From JBEIHI01 sp964655245 (GTDB lineage Bacteria > Bdellovibrionota > UBA2394), in the NCBI GenBank assembly GCA_964655245.1, contig CAZZLQ010000023.1, positions 1 through 34,104 of the forward strand: a DNA stretch of 34,104 bases, in the 5' to 3' direction. The notes under the pieces are model-generated. The model was not told the origin of the DNA and did not search any database. It saw only the letters and a list, made by a program, of their open reading frames with translations. Positions 7,682-16,222 of this stretch are shown piece by piece. How positions within the stretch are numbered: position 1 is the stretch's first letter; every line of letters begins with the position of its first letter. The translations under genes and the position numbers were made by a program.

Positions 7682-10129
7682 TCAAACGAATCGAAGGGAA
7701 ACAGCCCCAATGATAGATTTGGGAATCATCTTGATCGAAAGATTCAAAGCCTCTTTCTGCATCTTCTCGTCATCCGCATGACTTGTGACCAGGAATGCCT
7801 CGTCTTCCAAACCATGGGAACTGATCAGATTCAGACCCGTCAAGTCGCCTCCCAATTCATGATCAATGAAAAACAATCTCCGTTGACCTCGATCGCACGT
7901 CCTCAAGTAACTTTCAAAGCTCCCACTGTCTCTAAAGGATCTGATCGCTCGGCCCCCAAATCTCACGGACCACAGTCTATGAACCGATTCATCATCATCA
8001 ACGACTATAATCTCAGCCTCATTGGCAACCTGAATGTCATTTGAAAACCATTCCGGCGCGGGAGAAAGTGGCAGTCGAATGCTCACACGTGTTCCTTTGT
8101 TTTCTTCAGACTCAATTGATAAACGGCCATTCAGTCGAGATGCCGTTTTCTTGGCATGATAAAGTCCAAGCCCACTTCCACCAGGCTTCTCAAAGCTCAT
8201 TTTTCTGTCACCAAGATGGGACAGATGTTGAGGGGGGATTCCTTTGCCATTGTCTTCAACGGTGGTCTTGACGTGATCGCCATCGAGCTCAACTCGTACG
8301 ACGACATGACCATTTGTTTCAATTGATTCCACAGCATTGTTGACCAGGTTTGAGATGACTCGCTGAAACTCAGTGCTTTGAATGGCGCAAAAACACAACG
8401 CTGAGTCATCCATCCAATCGGTGGATATCTCAACCTCAGTCTTCGCTCCGTACTGTACTCTCTTTTCCGCGATCACATTCTCTAGAAGAGGAATAACACG
8501 CTGAATCCGAAGATCATCCTCAGGTGTCGCATGCATCTGAGGACTGGAATGCTGAGTCACCAGATTTCTCGTGATGTCCTTTAGCCTTTGAATGGCCAAT
8601 TGAATCACTTCTCTTGAGTCTTTGGGGATCTCAGAGCAAGCGTGCAGGGCCATTGAAAGTGTCGCAATGGGCGATCCGATATCATGGTAAACTTGTTGGG
8701 AGAGCTCCTTCATCTCCTCAGCACGAAGAATGTCCAACTGAATCTTGCGATTGGCTTCTTGATAGGAGATCGATTGCAAAGAGAGAATAATCGACTTGAT
8801 AGCATCCAAAATTCCAGAGTTCCGCCATGGCAAAAACGGTGTCTTCAGACTTACGCTGTAGTCTTGTCCTTGATGCCAGAGCGTAAAGTTAAATTGACTC
8901 AGGCTAGCATCTGATAACACGTGAAACTCAAACTCAGGCTCCAAGAAATCAGAACGCTCCGTCACTCGAAGCGAAGTCGTCAGCTCCGAGGCCGTGGTTT
9001 GTCGGCGCAACACGGAAATGATATCGGTGAAGCTCAACTCAGCGTAATCTTCATAAAGTCGAAGAGTTTCTCTAAAGAACTTTTGATACCAACTCTCCTC
9101 TGAGTTTTGATTGATCGAACCAATCTGCAACTGAGCGATTTCATTAGGCAGAACTCTTAACTCACTCGCCGTTAAACTCTCACCTGAAAAGTACTTCGTC
9201 AGACTTCGAATCAGCTCTTCGTAGTAAAAATATCTTCCGTAAGCCTTGAGATCTAATGCCGCTTGATCAATTGCCAGTCTCGATCCTGCACGATCACCTT
9301 TAAAATGACAGATCGCTGACTGAACAATCGAAAACACGGCACGGTCAATTTGACTGCCGGATCTGGTGTAGAGGGCTTGCGCTGAACTGAGAAATCTCTC
9401 TCCCAAATCTGCCCGTCCGTGTTGAAAATAAATCAAAGAGCAGTAGCTCAAAAGTTTGAGACCGTATTTCTTATCAGGCATCTCTGAGTCAATGTCATCA
9501 AAGTGCGAGAGAATTTTTTGCATCTCTCCAAAGTCCTGAATGCTCGCTGCACATCGGATCCAGAGTCCCAGATTGAACACCTGAAAGAACTTATCCTGAT
9601 GCTGAATCAAAACTTGATGAGATCGATCATGAAGCTCAGATGCCTCCGTGATGTTGCCAATAATGTATTCAAAGTTCGCACGAAGACTGGCGGCTTCTCC
9701 AAAGAGACGAGTGTTGGGATCAAGATGAGCTTCAATCGTTGCAAAAATCTGCTGGCAGTCACCGTATCTTCCCTGAAGGCAATACCAGTGCGTGAGCCAA
9801 ACACTAGCCCGAAGCGGCAGCTTCCTCTGAGTGACCAGCGATTTCACAATCTGAACAATGATGGTTGCACCCAGCCAATCCGGTCGTTTCCAAAACAGAA
9901 GAAACGCTGTGCTTAAGTCGACAGCTGTATCTGTATCGTCGATCTTCAGTGGCAATTTGAGAATGAACTTGAAAAGAGGAAGCCCAAGAAAATCAGCCAG
10001 CCACCGGATCGGAAGAAAGCGAAATCCCCACGCTGCAAGAGTTGTATGGGAGTAAATCTTGTAGGCTTGCTCAAGATCCCCATCTTTCATGTATCTCACC
10101 CACGAAGGCTCATTCACCGCGAATTTCAT
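7682..10129 (-). CDS. Soluble hybrid histidine kinase with long helical N-terminal region and C-terminal receiver
   Basis: An 815-residue signalling protein with no clear membrane segment or signal peptide. Residues 1 to about 450 are helix-rich and resemble TPR-type repeats (for example GNITEASELHDRSHQVL), probably a protein-binding sensor region. The kinase core follows: H-box VYHDIGSPIATLS with His482, N-box NLVNNAVES (about 594-602), G1 EDNGKGIPP (about 625-633) and G2 GGSGLGLYHAKK (about 650-661). A receiver begins near 706 (VVDDD), with acceptor Asp756 in FFIDHE, the Thr of VTSHA and Lys804 in PKS; it stops soon after the Lys, so the last helix is short. ATG at 10129 has AAGGA 7 nt before it; the TTG at 10249 would overlap the upstream gene and has no such site. 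Confidence 0.85.
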   Translation of the reverse strand: MKFAVNEPSWVRYMKDGDLEQAYKIYSHTTLAAWGFRFLPIRWLADFLGLPLFKFILKLPLKIDDTDTAVDLSTAFLLFWKRPDWLGATIIVQIVKSLVTQRKLPLRASVWLTHWYCLQGRYGDCQQIFATIEAHLDPNTRLFGEAASLRANFEYIIGNITEASELHDRSHQVLIQHQDKFFQVFNLGLWIRCAASIQDFGEMQKILSHFDDIDSEMPDKKYGLKLLSYCSLIYFQHGRADLGERFLSSAQALYTRSGSQIDRAVFSIVQSAICHFKGDRAGSRLAIDQAALDLKAYGRYFYYEELIRSLTKYFSGESLTASELRVLPNEIAQLQIGSINQNSEESWYQKFFRETLRLYEDYAELSFTDIISVLRRQTTASELTTSLRVTERSDFLEPEFEFHVLSDASLSQFNFTLWHQGQDYSVSLKTPFLPWRNSGILDAIKSIILSLQSISYQEANRKIQLDILRAEEMKELSQQVYHDIGSPIATLSMALHACSEIPKDSREVIQLAIQRLKDITRNLVTQHSSPQMHATPEDDLRIQRVIPLLENVIAEKRVQYGAKTEVEISTDWMDDSALCFCAIQSTEFQRVISNLVNNAVESIETNGHVVVRVELDGDHVKTTVEDNGKGIPPQHLSHLGDRKMSFEKPGGSGLGLYHAKKTASRLNGRLSIESEENKGTRVSIRLPLSPAPEWFSNDIQVANEAEIIVVDDDESVHRLWSVRFGGRAIRSFRDSGSFESYLRTCDRGQRRLFFIDHELGGDLTGLNLISSHGLEDEAFLVTSHADDEKMQKEALNLSIKMIPKSIIGAVSLRFV

Positions 10130-10226
10130 GACTGATTCCTTGAGGAGGACGTACCACAACTCCGGTCTTTCCCCTACAACAGCTAACAAGACATTCGATT
10201 CGGGGATTAACCCCCCTGGAAATGGC

Positions 10227-11276
10227 CTATTGAGCGAGTCGGCGGGCAATCATTCGCCGACAGAGATCTTTGTGCTCCATCATCCTCCGAGCCACTTCCG
10301 ACAGCTCCAAATCTTTGAGAGCCAAAACAGGACTGATGAATTTGGGAATGGAAATCGTCACTCGCACAGCCTTGCCAGTGACCGGAGCGAGTTCATACTT
10401 GGGCTTGTCATGAACAAAAACAACGAGCTCTAACTGCTGATCGAGCCTTTTATCTTCATTCTCACGGACAAGCGGATGCACATCGAACAGAGGAACCGGC
10501 GCAAACTTTTCCTTCAAAATCGAATCGAAATCATCCGCCTGAGCGCGAATACGCTGCTCCACCAATTCAGCCAAGGACCTCTCCAGGGCTTCCGTCAAGA
10601 GCGCAGCCGAAACACCCTGTGGAGACAAAAAGTAAACTATCTGTGCTGGAGAACGAGAAGCTGGGAAAAATTGCAAAAGGAACTGGGGATCTTGAGGGAT
10701 GGGACGAAGCTGGACCTCTTCAAACCCGTAGGAATCAAGGATATCACGATCGTCATCAATGACTTCGTTTTCAGCATCAGGCTTTGGATCCTTGAGCTCC
10801 TCTGTCGATTCAAGAATAGAACTCATTCGCAAGCTGATCATTAACTCTCGTACCGGGCCTGATTCATCAACAAGTCTTTGATCGAGTAACCCAGACAAGA
10901 GTGAGGTGAGCCAAAGAAACCGCTGCTCACGGGGCATTCGTTGGTGGGCGATTAAGCGCACGTCAGCGATTCGATTCCACAAGACAGTATCAATCATCTC
11001 AATCTCATGAGCTGGAGCCATTTGATCAGCAACTGCCTGAATGAGTCTCTCATCAATACTTTTGAGATGAGCCACCAGGACTCGAAGCTTCTCTAAGGAG
11101 TTTGGATGATCATCTCGGTAAGCCGTAATGATTCGCTCAGCGACAAGCCTTAGCTCCGCACGCGAAAACCACTTAAAAACTTCAGGAGATGGGCGGTGAT
11201 TGCTACTCGCATCCAGAAAGGCGGTCTGGGCCATTGCCGCCATGATGAAAACACTAAACATTCTGACTAGGCCCAA
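10227..11276 (-). CDS. Exported protein of unknown function
   Basis: A 349-residue protein with an N-terminal hydrophobic stretch (MFSVFIMAAMAQTAFLDA) that fits a signal peptide. The mature part is mostly amphipathic helix with many charged residues, then a beta-rich C-terminal part containing VTISIPKFISPVLALKDLELSE. No family is recognised. The start is uncertain: TTG at 11276 has AAAGGA 7 nt before it and is my choice; GTG at 11294 and ATG at 11261 are alternatives without a good site. It lies 68 bp after the next upstream lipoprotein gene on the same strand and may be cotranscribed with it. Confidence 0.65.
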   Translation of the reverse strand: MGLVRMFSVFIMAAMAQTAFLDASSNHRPSPEVFKWFSRAELRLVAERIITAYRDDHPNSLEKLRVLVAHLKSIDERLIQAVADQMAPAHEIEMIDTVLWNRIADVRLIAHQRMPREQRFLWLTSLLSGLLDQRLVDESGPVRELMISLRMSSILESTEELKDPKPDAENEVIDDDRDILDSYGFEEVQLRPIPQDPQFLLQFFPASRSPAQIVYFLSPQGVSAALLTEALERSLAELVEQRIRAQADDFDSILKEKFAPVPLFDVHPLVRENEDKRLDQQLELVVFVHDKPKYELAPVTGKAVRVTISIPKFISPVLALKDLELSEVARRMMEHKDLCRRMIARRLAQ

Positions 11277-11344
11277 ACCAAAATTCCTTTCCACGCGATT
11301 AAGGTCGACAATCTCGATAACAAAAATTGTTTGGGCAAGAATTT

Positions 11345-12208
11345 TTACAAAAGTCGTTCGCGCAAAAATGGAATTCTTTCGAAGAAAAGTGCTAAATCAA
11401 TGTCCGTCTGTTGGAGCCGCAAAGAACGAAGAAGCAGATGAGCCCACGCTTCTGGATATCGAGTCATTCCCCCCTCTCCAAAATGGTAGGCCTTTTGCAC
11501 TTTGACATTGGTGCAACCCTGCACCGGAGCTCCTTGAATCAGCTGCGGAAACGTCCTTTGGTAGAATTGGAGACAGTTCCCCCCCTCACTCAGGCCATTA
11601 AAGTGAAACAGAGGAAAGGGGCCCGGCTGACCGATGGCGTCCGACAAAATAGCAAAATCAACTCCCTTACCGCAGTCTTTCTTCAGCTTTTGACCAAAGT
11701 AATCCAACTCGTGAGCTCCGTGGCTTGCACCCGAACCTAGGACAAAAGTCTTAGCTAAAAGCTCGGATTTTCCATCGCGGCACTCAAACAGCTCCGTGAA
11801 GGCAATCTGAGCCTTCTTGGCGCTGGCATGGCGATAGATCAGACTGAACAAAACCGACACGTCATCAAAGTCCGTAATGATTTTAAGAGCGGCAGCCTTT
11901 TCGGAAATCTTATCTTTGGCAAAGGGAAGCTTTTTGCCCTGGGTGTGAAAATCCACTGATGTTTCAAAATCACGAAAGGCGCCAAAATCCTGTCCATTGA
12001 AATGAATGTGAACAACTCGCTCGAACTTTTTTGATCGAAAGACCTGGCGAATCTCGTCCGTGCTGGCTTTGATTCGCTCAGCTGTCCAAAAATCCTCCGG
12101 CTTTTCCACCTCAACATCCGGCTGACCACAAGCAGCTAGCGCCAAGGCCCAAAGCAGAATGAAACCGACGGAATGAATTCTCCGCACTTCCTCCCCTTCA
12201 GATTCCAT
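11345..12208 (-). CDS. Lipoprotein of unknown function
   Basis: A 287-residue protein with a lipoprotein signal (RRIHSVGFILLWALALAAC, lipobox LAAC). The mature region has Cys residues at positions suggesting disulphides (FECRDG, KKDCGKG, GGNCLQF, VQGCTN) and a short hydrophobic-aromatic ISDAIGQPGPFPLFHFNG. No family is recognised. The start may be the ATG at 12208 or the GTG at 12187; AAGGGGAGG just before the GTG favours the latter. It is in a run of four exported or anchored unknown proteins on the minus strand. Confidence 0.7.
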   Translation of the reverse strand: MESEGEEVRRIHSVGFILLWALALAACGQPDVEVEKPEDFWTAERIKASTDEIRQVFRSKKFERVVHIHFNGQDFGAFRDFETSVDFHTQGKKLPFAKDKISEKAAALKIITDFDDVSVLFSLIYRHASAKKAQIAFTELFECRDGKSELLAKTFVLGSGASHGAHELDYFGQKLKKDCGKGVDFAILSDAIGQPGPFPLFHFNGLSEGGNCLQFYQRTFPQLIQGAPVQGCTNVKVQKAYHFGEGGMTRYPEAWAHLLLRSLRLQQTDIDLALFFERIPFLRERLL

Positions 12209-12266
12209 TACAAACGAAGAGGAAATGAATCGTCAAACAAAGACCATGGTCTTGATCAAATATTGA

Positions 12267-13505
12267 TTAAAGAACGGGATTGCCCTGAACTTGTCTTAAC
12301 TCTCGAAGCTTCTGATGAGTGTTTTTACCCCAATCAAGAGAATCCTCAGAAGATTCGATCTTACCCTTTTCAAACTCCAATAAAACATTGAGAGCTCGCG
12401 CATTATGAGTGACGGATTGTTTTCTCTTGAGGGTTTCTTGAGCAGCAAGAAACTCGATCTTGAGGCGGACATGATCATCTGATGTTTTCAAACTATTGAT
12501 AATCCCGTCTTCAAACTCCTTCAAAGGCTCAAATCCTAGAGCCGACTGAGTACCGATCAAAGCTTCCAGGAACAGTCCCTCGGGATCGAGAGTTCGATCC
12601 GACTCAAAATGCTGATACGTTCCCTTCTTGATTTCGCTTTCAAAGCTTCTCAACTCTGCAACCGCACTTTGGGCGTCGCGCGAGGTCAAATGCTTTGACG
12701 TACGCTCAACCCAAAGGCGGTGATGCAGATAGAGCGCATCAATCTGCGCTTCTCTCGCCAGTTCCTGCTGTTTTCTAACTTCATGAACTTTTGCATATCT
12801 CCTCAGTCGGAGGACGTCCTCTTCATTCCCATGGGTCAGCAAAAGGCCGTGGAAAATTCCAAAATTATTCTCCCCATGAGGCAAAAAGAACTTATCAGTT
12901 TGATACTTCGGATCCTGGGCTTTCTCGGTGTAGAGATCCATCAAGCGCCGAACCTCATCGATGCCGCGCCCTTTAGCACTCTTCACAAGAGACAACACAT
13001 GAAAGGCATGGGGTCGCGTGTTTCCACCGACCGCTTCAAGAACAGCATACCGCCAAACATCCTCCTGAGTCTGATCTTCAATGAGATTCGCCAACTCAAG
13101 AGCATCCTTGTAGCGCTTTTCAAACTCGTACTGCCGATCATCCCCTCGAAGCTGGGCCGCATCGCCGATATGAGAGTTACCAAGCGTCATTCCAATCTTG
13201 GCGGCTCGCCACTTTCGTACGTCGGGCGGAATCTGAGGTCCTGTAATACTATGTTTATTTTGCTTCTGAATTTTAAGAAGCTCACGAATCGCCTGCTCAC
13301 TCTCTTCACCCCATCCAAAACCTCTGAGCTTTCGAGTCAGCTCATTGATCTGCTTTTGAAGATCGATTTCCTTCTGTCGTAGGGCAGCTTCTGCGGCAGT
13401 GATGGCTGAGGAATCAACGAGTTGATTCTGCTTGAGAGCTGAACAGGGCTCCGCCGACGGCGAAAGCCAAAAACTCGTCACGACAATCGACAATACAACG
13501 AACAT
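12267..13505 (-). CDS. Exported helical protein of unknown function
   Basis: A 412-residue protein starting with a signal peptide (MFVVLSIVVTSFWLSPSAEPCSA). Residues about 35-75 form a probable coiled coil (EAALRQKEIDLQKQINELT). The remainder is almost entirely helical and charged, suggestive of a repeat or scaffold fold, but no clear TPR consensus could be read. ATG at 13505 is chosen because GAGGAT precedes it and because a sigma-54-type promoter at 13534-13549 predicts RNA starting near 13523, downstream of the alternative TTG at 13538. It probably acts in the periplasm. Confidence 0.7.
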   Translation of the reverse strand: MFVVLSIVVTSFWLSPSAEPCSALKQNQLVDSSAITAAEAALRQKEIDLQKQINELTRKLRGFGWGEESEQAIRELLKIQKQNKHSITGPQIPPDVRKWRAAKIGMTLGNSHIGDAAQLRGDDRQYEFEKRYKDALELANLIEDQTQEDVWRYAVLEAVGGNTRPHAFHVLSLVKSAKGRGIDEVRRLMDLYTEKAQDPKYQTDKFFLPHGENNFGIFHGLLLTHGNEEDVLRLRRYAKVHEVRKQQELAREAQIDALYLHHRLWVERTSKHLTSRDAQSAVAELRSFESEIKKGTYQHFESDRTLDPEGLFLEALIGTQSALGFEPLKEFEDGIINSLKTSDDHVRLKIEFLAAQETLKRKQSVTHNARALNVLLEFEKGKIESSEDSLDWGKNTHQKLRELRQVQGNPVL

Positions 13506-13533
13506 CCTCTGCAAATCCTCAGACGGAGAGAGG

Positions 13534-13549
13534 TGCAAGATGGATACCA
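13534..13549 (-). promoter_or_regulatory. Sigma-54-type promoter before the exported helical protein
   Basis: On the minus strand this reads TGGTATCCATCTTGCA: GG, 10 bases, then GC within TTGCA. The -24 part matches only TGG. Predicted start near 13523, giving an 18-nt leader that begins just before the GAGGAT ribosome site of the gene starting at 13505. Confidence 0.5.
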
Positions 13550-13585
13550 GGCTAAAGGGGCTTATATTGGGGACTTAGCGTGGTC

Positions 13586-14650
13586 TCAGTGAGGAGACTG
13601 CTCCCCGCTGAGCTCATCGTCTGAGGCAAAGGAGACTGAGAGTCGGGCAGAGAACTTAGGCGTCTTTCCATCGGGATCTTTGAGCAACAAGTTGAGCGTC
13701 TCTTGAAAACGCTCTTCCTTGGGATTCGCCTTGGCTAAGTCCTGCATTTTTGAGAGCGCCTCTTTGCGATGACCGCCTTTCCACAGGACACTGACCTCAT
13801 AATAGTCGAGAGCGGGGCCCGACTGACCCTGAGCTCTCAAATCTTCAATCACTTGGGGCATGAGTTCGGGACGCTCCCCCATTTTGGTTTGTACAAGGAT
13901 GACGGCCTCGTGAACTTCCCTATCATCCGTTCGAAGCGCCAAAGCTTCCTCGATCTCTCTTTCGAGCTTGGCAAAAACCTCCGCGCGCTCGAGGCTCTGA
14001 GTTTCAGGATTTAACTGAGAGGCCCGCATCACCTGAGCAATCAACGCCGCTTTGACAGGTTCATACATACCAGGAGCGAGTTCCTTCATTCGATACGCTG
14101 CTGCCTCGAAACGATTCATATCAGCCATAGCAGCGGCTGCTAGAATATTGGCAAGCAAACTCAAATCCTCGATCTTCGAAATATCGTCTTCTCGATGGAG
14201 CCAACCAATGGCGGCAGAGCGCAACTGAAAATAGCTTTCGTAGCATTCTTTCCGAAGTTGCTGACTTTCTTTTGAATCAGACCAGGATTTGTTTGCAACG
14301 CAACGCGATTCGTAATCAGTCTTCATCCCTTTGATGAAGTCACTCTGCATTTCACAATCGCCAGCGCTCGGAAAATCACCCGCACGAGAAAGCTGAGAAG
14401 GATCAGAGATCAAAAAGGGAACGAATGAATCCACACATTGAGCCTCCAACCGCTCAGAAAGCGAAGTTTCGGATCGAACGGTGGTTTGCACCGAAGCTGG
14501 ATCGAACTTCTCTTTAATCAAATCCTGAAATCGAGCCGTTTTGGCTCGAGGCGATTTGAGTTGAGGAGAATTGAGGTAAAAACCCAGCGACAGCAAACAA
14601 AGGATCAACCCTATCGCAATCATCCAAAAAGCAGACGGAGAAAGTCTCAT
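13586..14650 (-). CDS. Membrane-anchored helical (TPR-like) protein of unknown function
   Basis: A 354-residue protein with one N-terminal membrane segment (FWMIAIGLILCLLSLGFYL) and no cleavage site, so it is probably anchored in the inner membrane with its body in the periplasm. The body is helical and resembles TPR arrays, for example LLANILAAAAMADMNRFEAAAY read in part and YYEVSVLWKGGHRKEALSKM near 290-310. ATG at 14650 follows GAGGCGGG; the longer start at 14686 would overlap meaB. It sits 32 bp after meaB on the same strand and may be its cotranscribed distal neighbour. Confidence 0.65.
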   Translation of the reverse strand: MRLSPSAFWMIAIGLILCLLSLGFYLNSPQLKSPRAKTARFQDLIKEKFDPASVQTTVRSETSLSERLEAQCVDSFVPFLISDPSQLSRAGDFPSAGDCEMQSDFIKGMKTDYESRCVANKSWSDSKESQQLRKECYESYFQLRSAAIGWLHREDDISKIEDLSLLANILAAAAMADMNRFEAAAYRMKELAPGMYEPVKAALIAQVMRASQLNPETQSLERAEVFAKLEREIEEALALRTDDREVHEAVILVQTKMGERPELMPQVIEDLRAQGQSGPALDYYEVSVLWKGGHRKEALSKMQDLAKANPKEERFQETLNLLLKDPDGKTPKFSARLSVSFASDDELSGEQSPH

Positions 14651-14682
14651 CCCGCCTCTTTGGCATACACGGGCTCGGCAAA

Positions 14683-15522
14683 TCAAGACTTGGAGGATGA
14701 ACCGTAAGGATTGGCAATGAGGGCCTTCTTCTTGGCCTCAAACTCCCTCAGAAGACCTCGTTGGCCCCGCTCAACAAAAAGTGAACGAGCCAACTGCTCA
14801 TGAAGGGCGGTTTTTCGACTCTTCCAGGGCATGGCTTTTTGAAAGGCCAGCAGGCGCTCCAGAGCCTCATCCATTCCCTCCTGAGTCTTCGAAGAGCAAC
14901 GAACAATGCGCTCCAAAGGAACGCCCTGCTCCATCAAACTATGCTCCATGGCCTCAACGCCACGTAAATCAGATTTATGGATAAAGTACAAATCGGCGAG
15001 CTCACGAACTCCTGCTTTCATCCACTGAATCTCATCGCCCGTTTCAGGCTGAAGAATCAAAACCGTCACGGCCGAAATCTGAGCAACTTCGGACTGAGTC
15101 TGCCCACTTCCTGCGGTTTCCACCCAGACTTGATCGAAGAACTTTTCGCAGTAGATCTCGACGTCTCGAATGGACTGAGAAAAAGCTTGAGTCCCACGCG
15201 TCGACATTGATCGAATGTAGGCTCGATCGGAGAGATCTTTGCCCGAGATTCGAATCCGATCTCCGAGCAAACTTCCCCCGGATTGAGGACTTGAAGGATC
15301 ACAAGCAAGCCAAGCCACAGACATCTTCTCAACGGCTTTCGGCATCAAAGTGGAAATGAGCGTGGATTTGCCCACGCCAGCCGGTCCTGTAAAGCAAACA
15401 GTGCGCTTCAAAGAGTCGGGGCCAAAGAACTTACTTAAGTCTTTGAGCGCCTTCTCATCTCGGTTCTCAATGGCCGAGATCGTCTTTGAAATTTTTAGCC
15501 GATCAAGCTTCTGGCGTTTCAT
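14683..15522 (-). CDS. meaB: MeaB/ArgK-family GTPase, chaperone of a B12-dependent mutase
   Basis: A G3E-class P-loop GTPase, 279 residues from the ATG at 15522. Visible motifs are Walker A GPAGVGKST (46-54), the family hallmark DPSSPQSGGSLLGDRIRI (75-92), VETAGSGQ (134-141) and a base-recognition HKSD (182-185) in place of NKxD. Family members protect and reload methylmalonyl-CoA mutase or isobutyryl-CoA mutase with adenosylcobalamin. No mutase gene is in the window, so the partner must lie elsewhere. The start overlaps the end of the preceding 98-residue gene by 20 nt; a longer in-frame extension to 15639 exists but would run deep into that gene. Confidence 0.85.
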   Translation of the reverse strand: MKRQKLDRLKISKTISAIENRDEKALKDLSKFFGPDSLKRTVCFTGPAGVGKSTLISTLMPKAVEKMSVAWLACDPSSPQSGGSLLGDRIRISGKDLSDRAYIRSMSTRGTQAFSQSIRDVEIYCEKFFDQVWVETAGSGQTQSEVAQISAVTVLILQPETGDEIQWMKAGVRELADLYFIHKSDLRGVEAMEHSLMEQGVPLERIVRCSSKTQEGMDEALERLLAFQKAMPWKSRKTALHEQLARSLFVERGQRGLLREFEAKKKALIANPYGSSSKS

Positions 15523-15799
15523 CGGTCGGCTGAGCAGTCCCTTTTGATTTGGGTTTGAATGAAACTTTTGCATTGATTTCGATTTCGTAGTTTTTTGCAA
15601 GATGATCCCCCACCGCTGTTGAGAGGCGTTGCCAGTCAACTTTCTTTCCCTTCATCCACTCAACGGCTGCCGAAACATTGCCTTGAGGGTCGCGAATCTT
15701 CTCAGAGGCTGTGGCCAATTTATCAAAGGCCGCAAAAACGAGATCTTCCCATCCGCGAGTTTCTTTTGATGACTCAGAAGTCGATTGATTTTCAGACAC
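15503..15799 (-). CDS. Small hypothetical protein in the glpX-meaB cluster
   Basis: A 98-residue acidic, soluble protein. It starts with a polar disordered stretch (MSENQSTSESSKETRG), has a helical middle (WEDLVFAAFDKLATASEKIRD) and a strand-like end (YEIEINAKVSFKPKSK). No signal peptide or family is recognised. It overlaps the START-like gene upstream by 8 nt and meaB downstream by 20 nt, which supports real translation and tight coupling. Confidence 0.7.
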   Translation of the reverse strand: MSENQSTSESSKETRGWEDLVFAAFDKLATASEKIRDPQGNVSAAVEWMKGKKVDWQRLSTAVGDHLAKNYEIEINAKVSFKPKSKGTAQPTDETPEA

Positions 15800-16220
15800 G
15801 CTTAGCCATCTCCTCAGCTCGTAGTTTAAACGCGTGAAGCATTTCTGGCAGCTGTAACTTTGTCACTTGTTCAACTAATGCCTTGGGAACCATCCAACCA
15901 AAGGTGGCATCCACGGAATAAAATGCCCGGGTCTTAGAATCAGAGAGTTTCTCCAACTTCCATCCTCCCGAATTCGTTTTCATAAGCTCGCCGCGAACAA
16001 ACTCCCACTCGAGACCCCGAGGCGGATCCATTCGAAACTTGAGCGTGTATCGAATCGGCTTGATTACTTGAATCGAAAAATCAGCTTCAACGCCTTCAGC
16101 CGTCGGTCGCATCACCACTTCCTTGGTGGTGCTCAAAAACTCAGGATACTTTTCAAGGTCCGAAATGACTCGAAACACAGTCTCAACAGGAGCATCAATC
16201 TCAATCTCGCGCTCAACCAT
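15792..16220 (-). CDS. SRPBCC (START-like) domain protein
   Basis: A 142-residue protein fitting the polyketide-cyclase/COQ10 branch of the SRPBCC superfamily: an opening VEREIEIDAPVETVFRVISD, then LEKYPEFLSTTKEV, a central strand pair RYTLKFRMDPP and a long C-terminal helix LPEMLHAFKLRAEEMA. These helix-grip folds bind hydrophobic ligands such as lipids or quinones; relatives include Coq10 and RatA. It is 2 bp after glpX and overlaps the following small gene by 8 nt, so it is part of one operon. The ligand cannot be told from sequence. Confidence 0.8.
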   Translation of the reverse strand: MVEREIEIDAPVETVFRVISDLEKYPEFLSTTKEVVMRPTAEGVEADFSIQVIKPIRYTLKFRMDPPRGLEWEFVRGELMKTNSGGWKLEKLSDSKTRAFYSVDATFGWMVPKALVEQVTKLQLPEMLHAFKLRAEEMAKRV

Positions 16221-16222
16221 AA

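Noticed and set aside
12720..13382. Long plus-strand open frame (220 codons) opposite the exported helical protein
   Set aside because: It is antisense to a gene with a signal peptide, ribosome site and promoter; its own translation has no domain, and it has no ribosome site.
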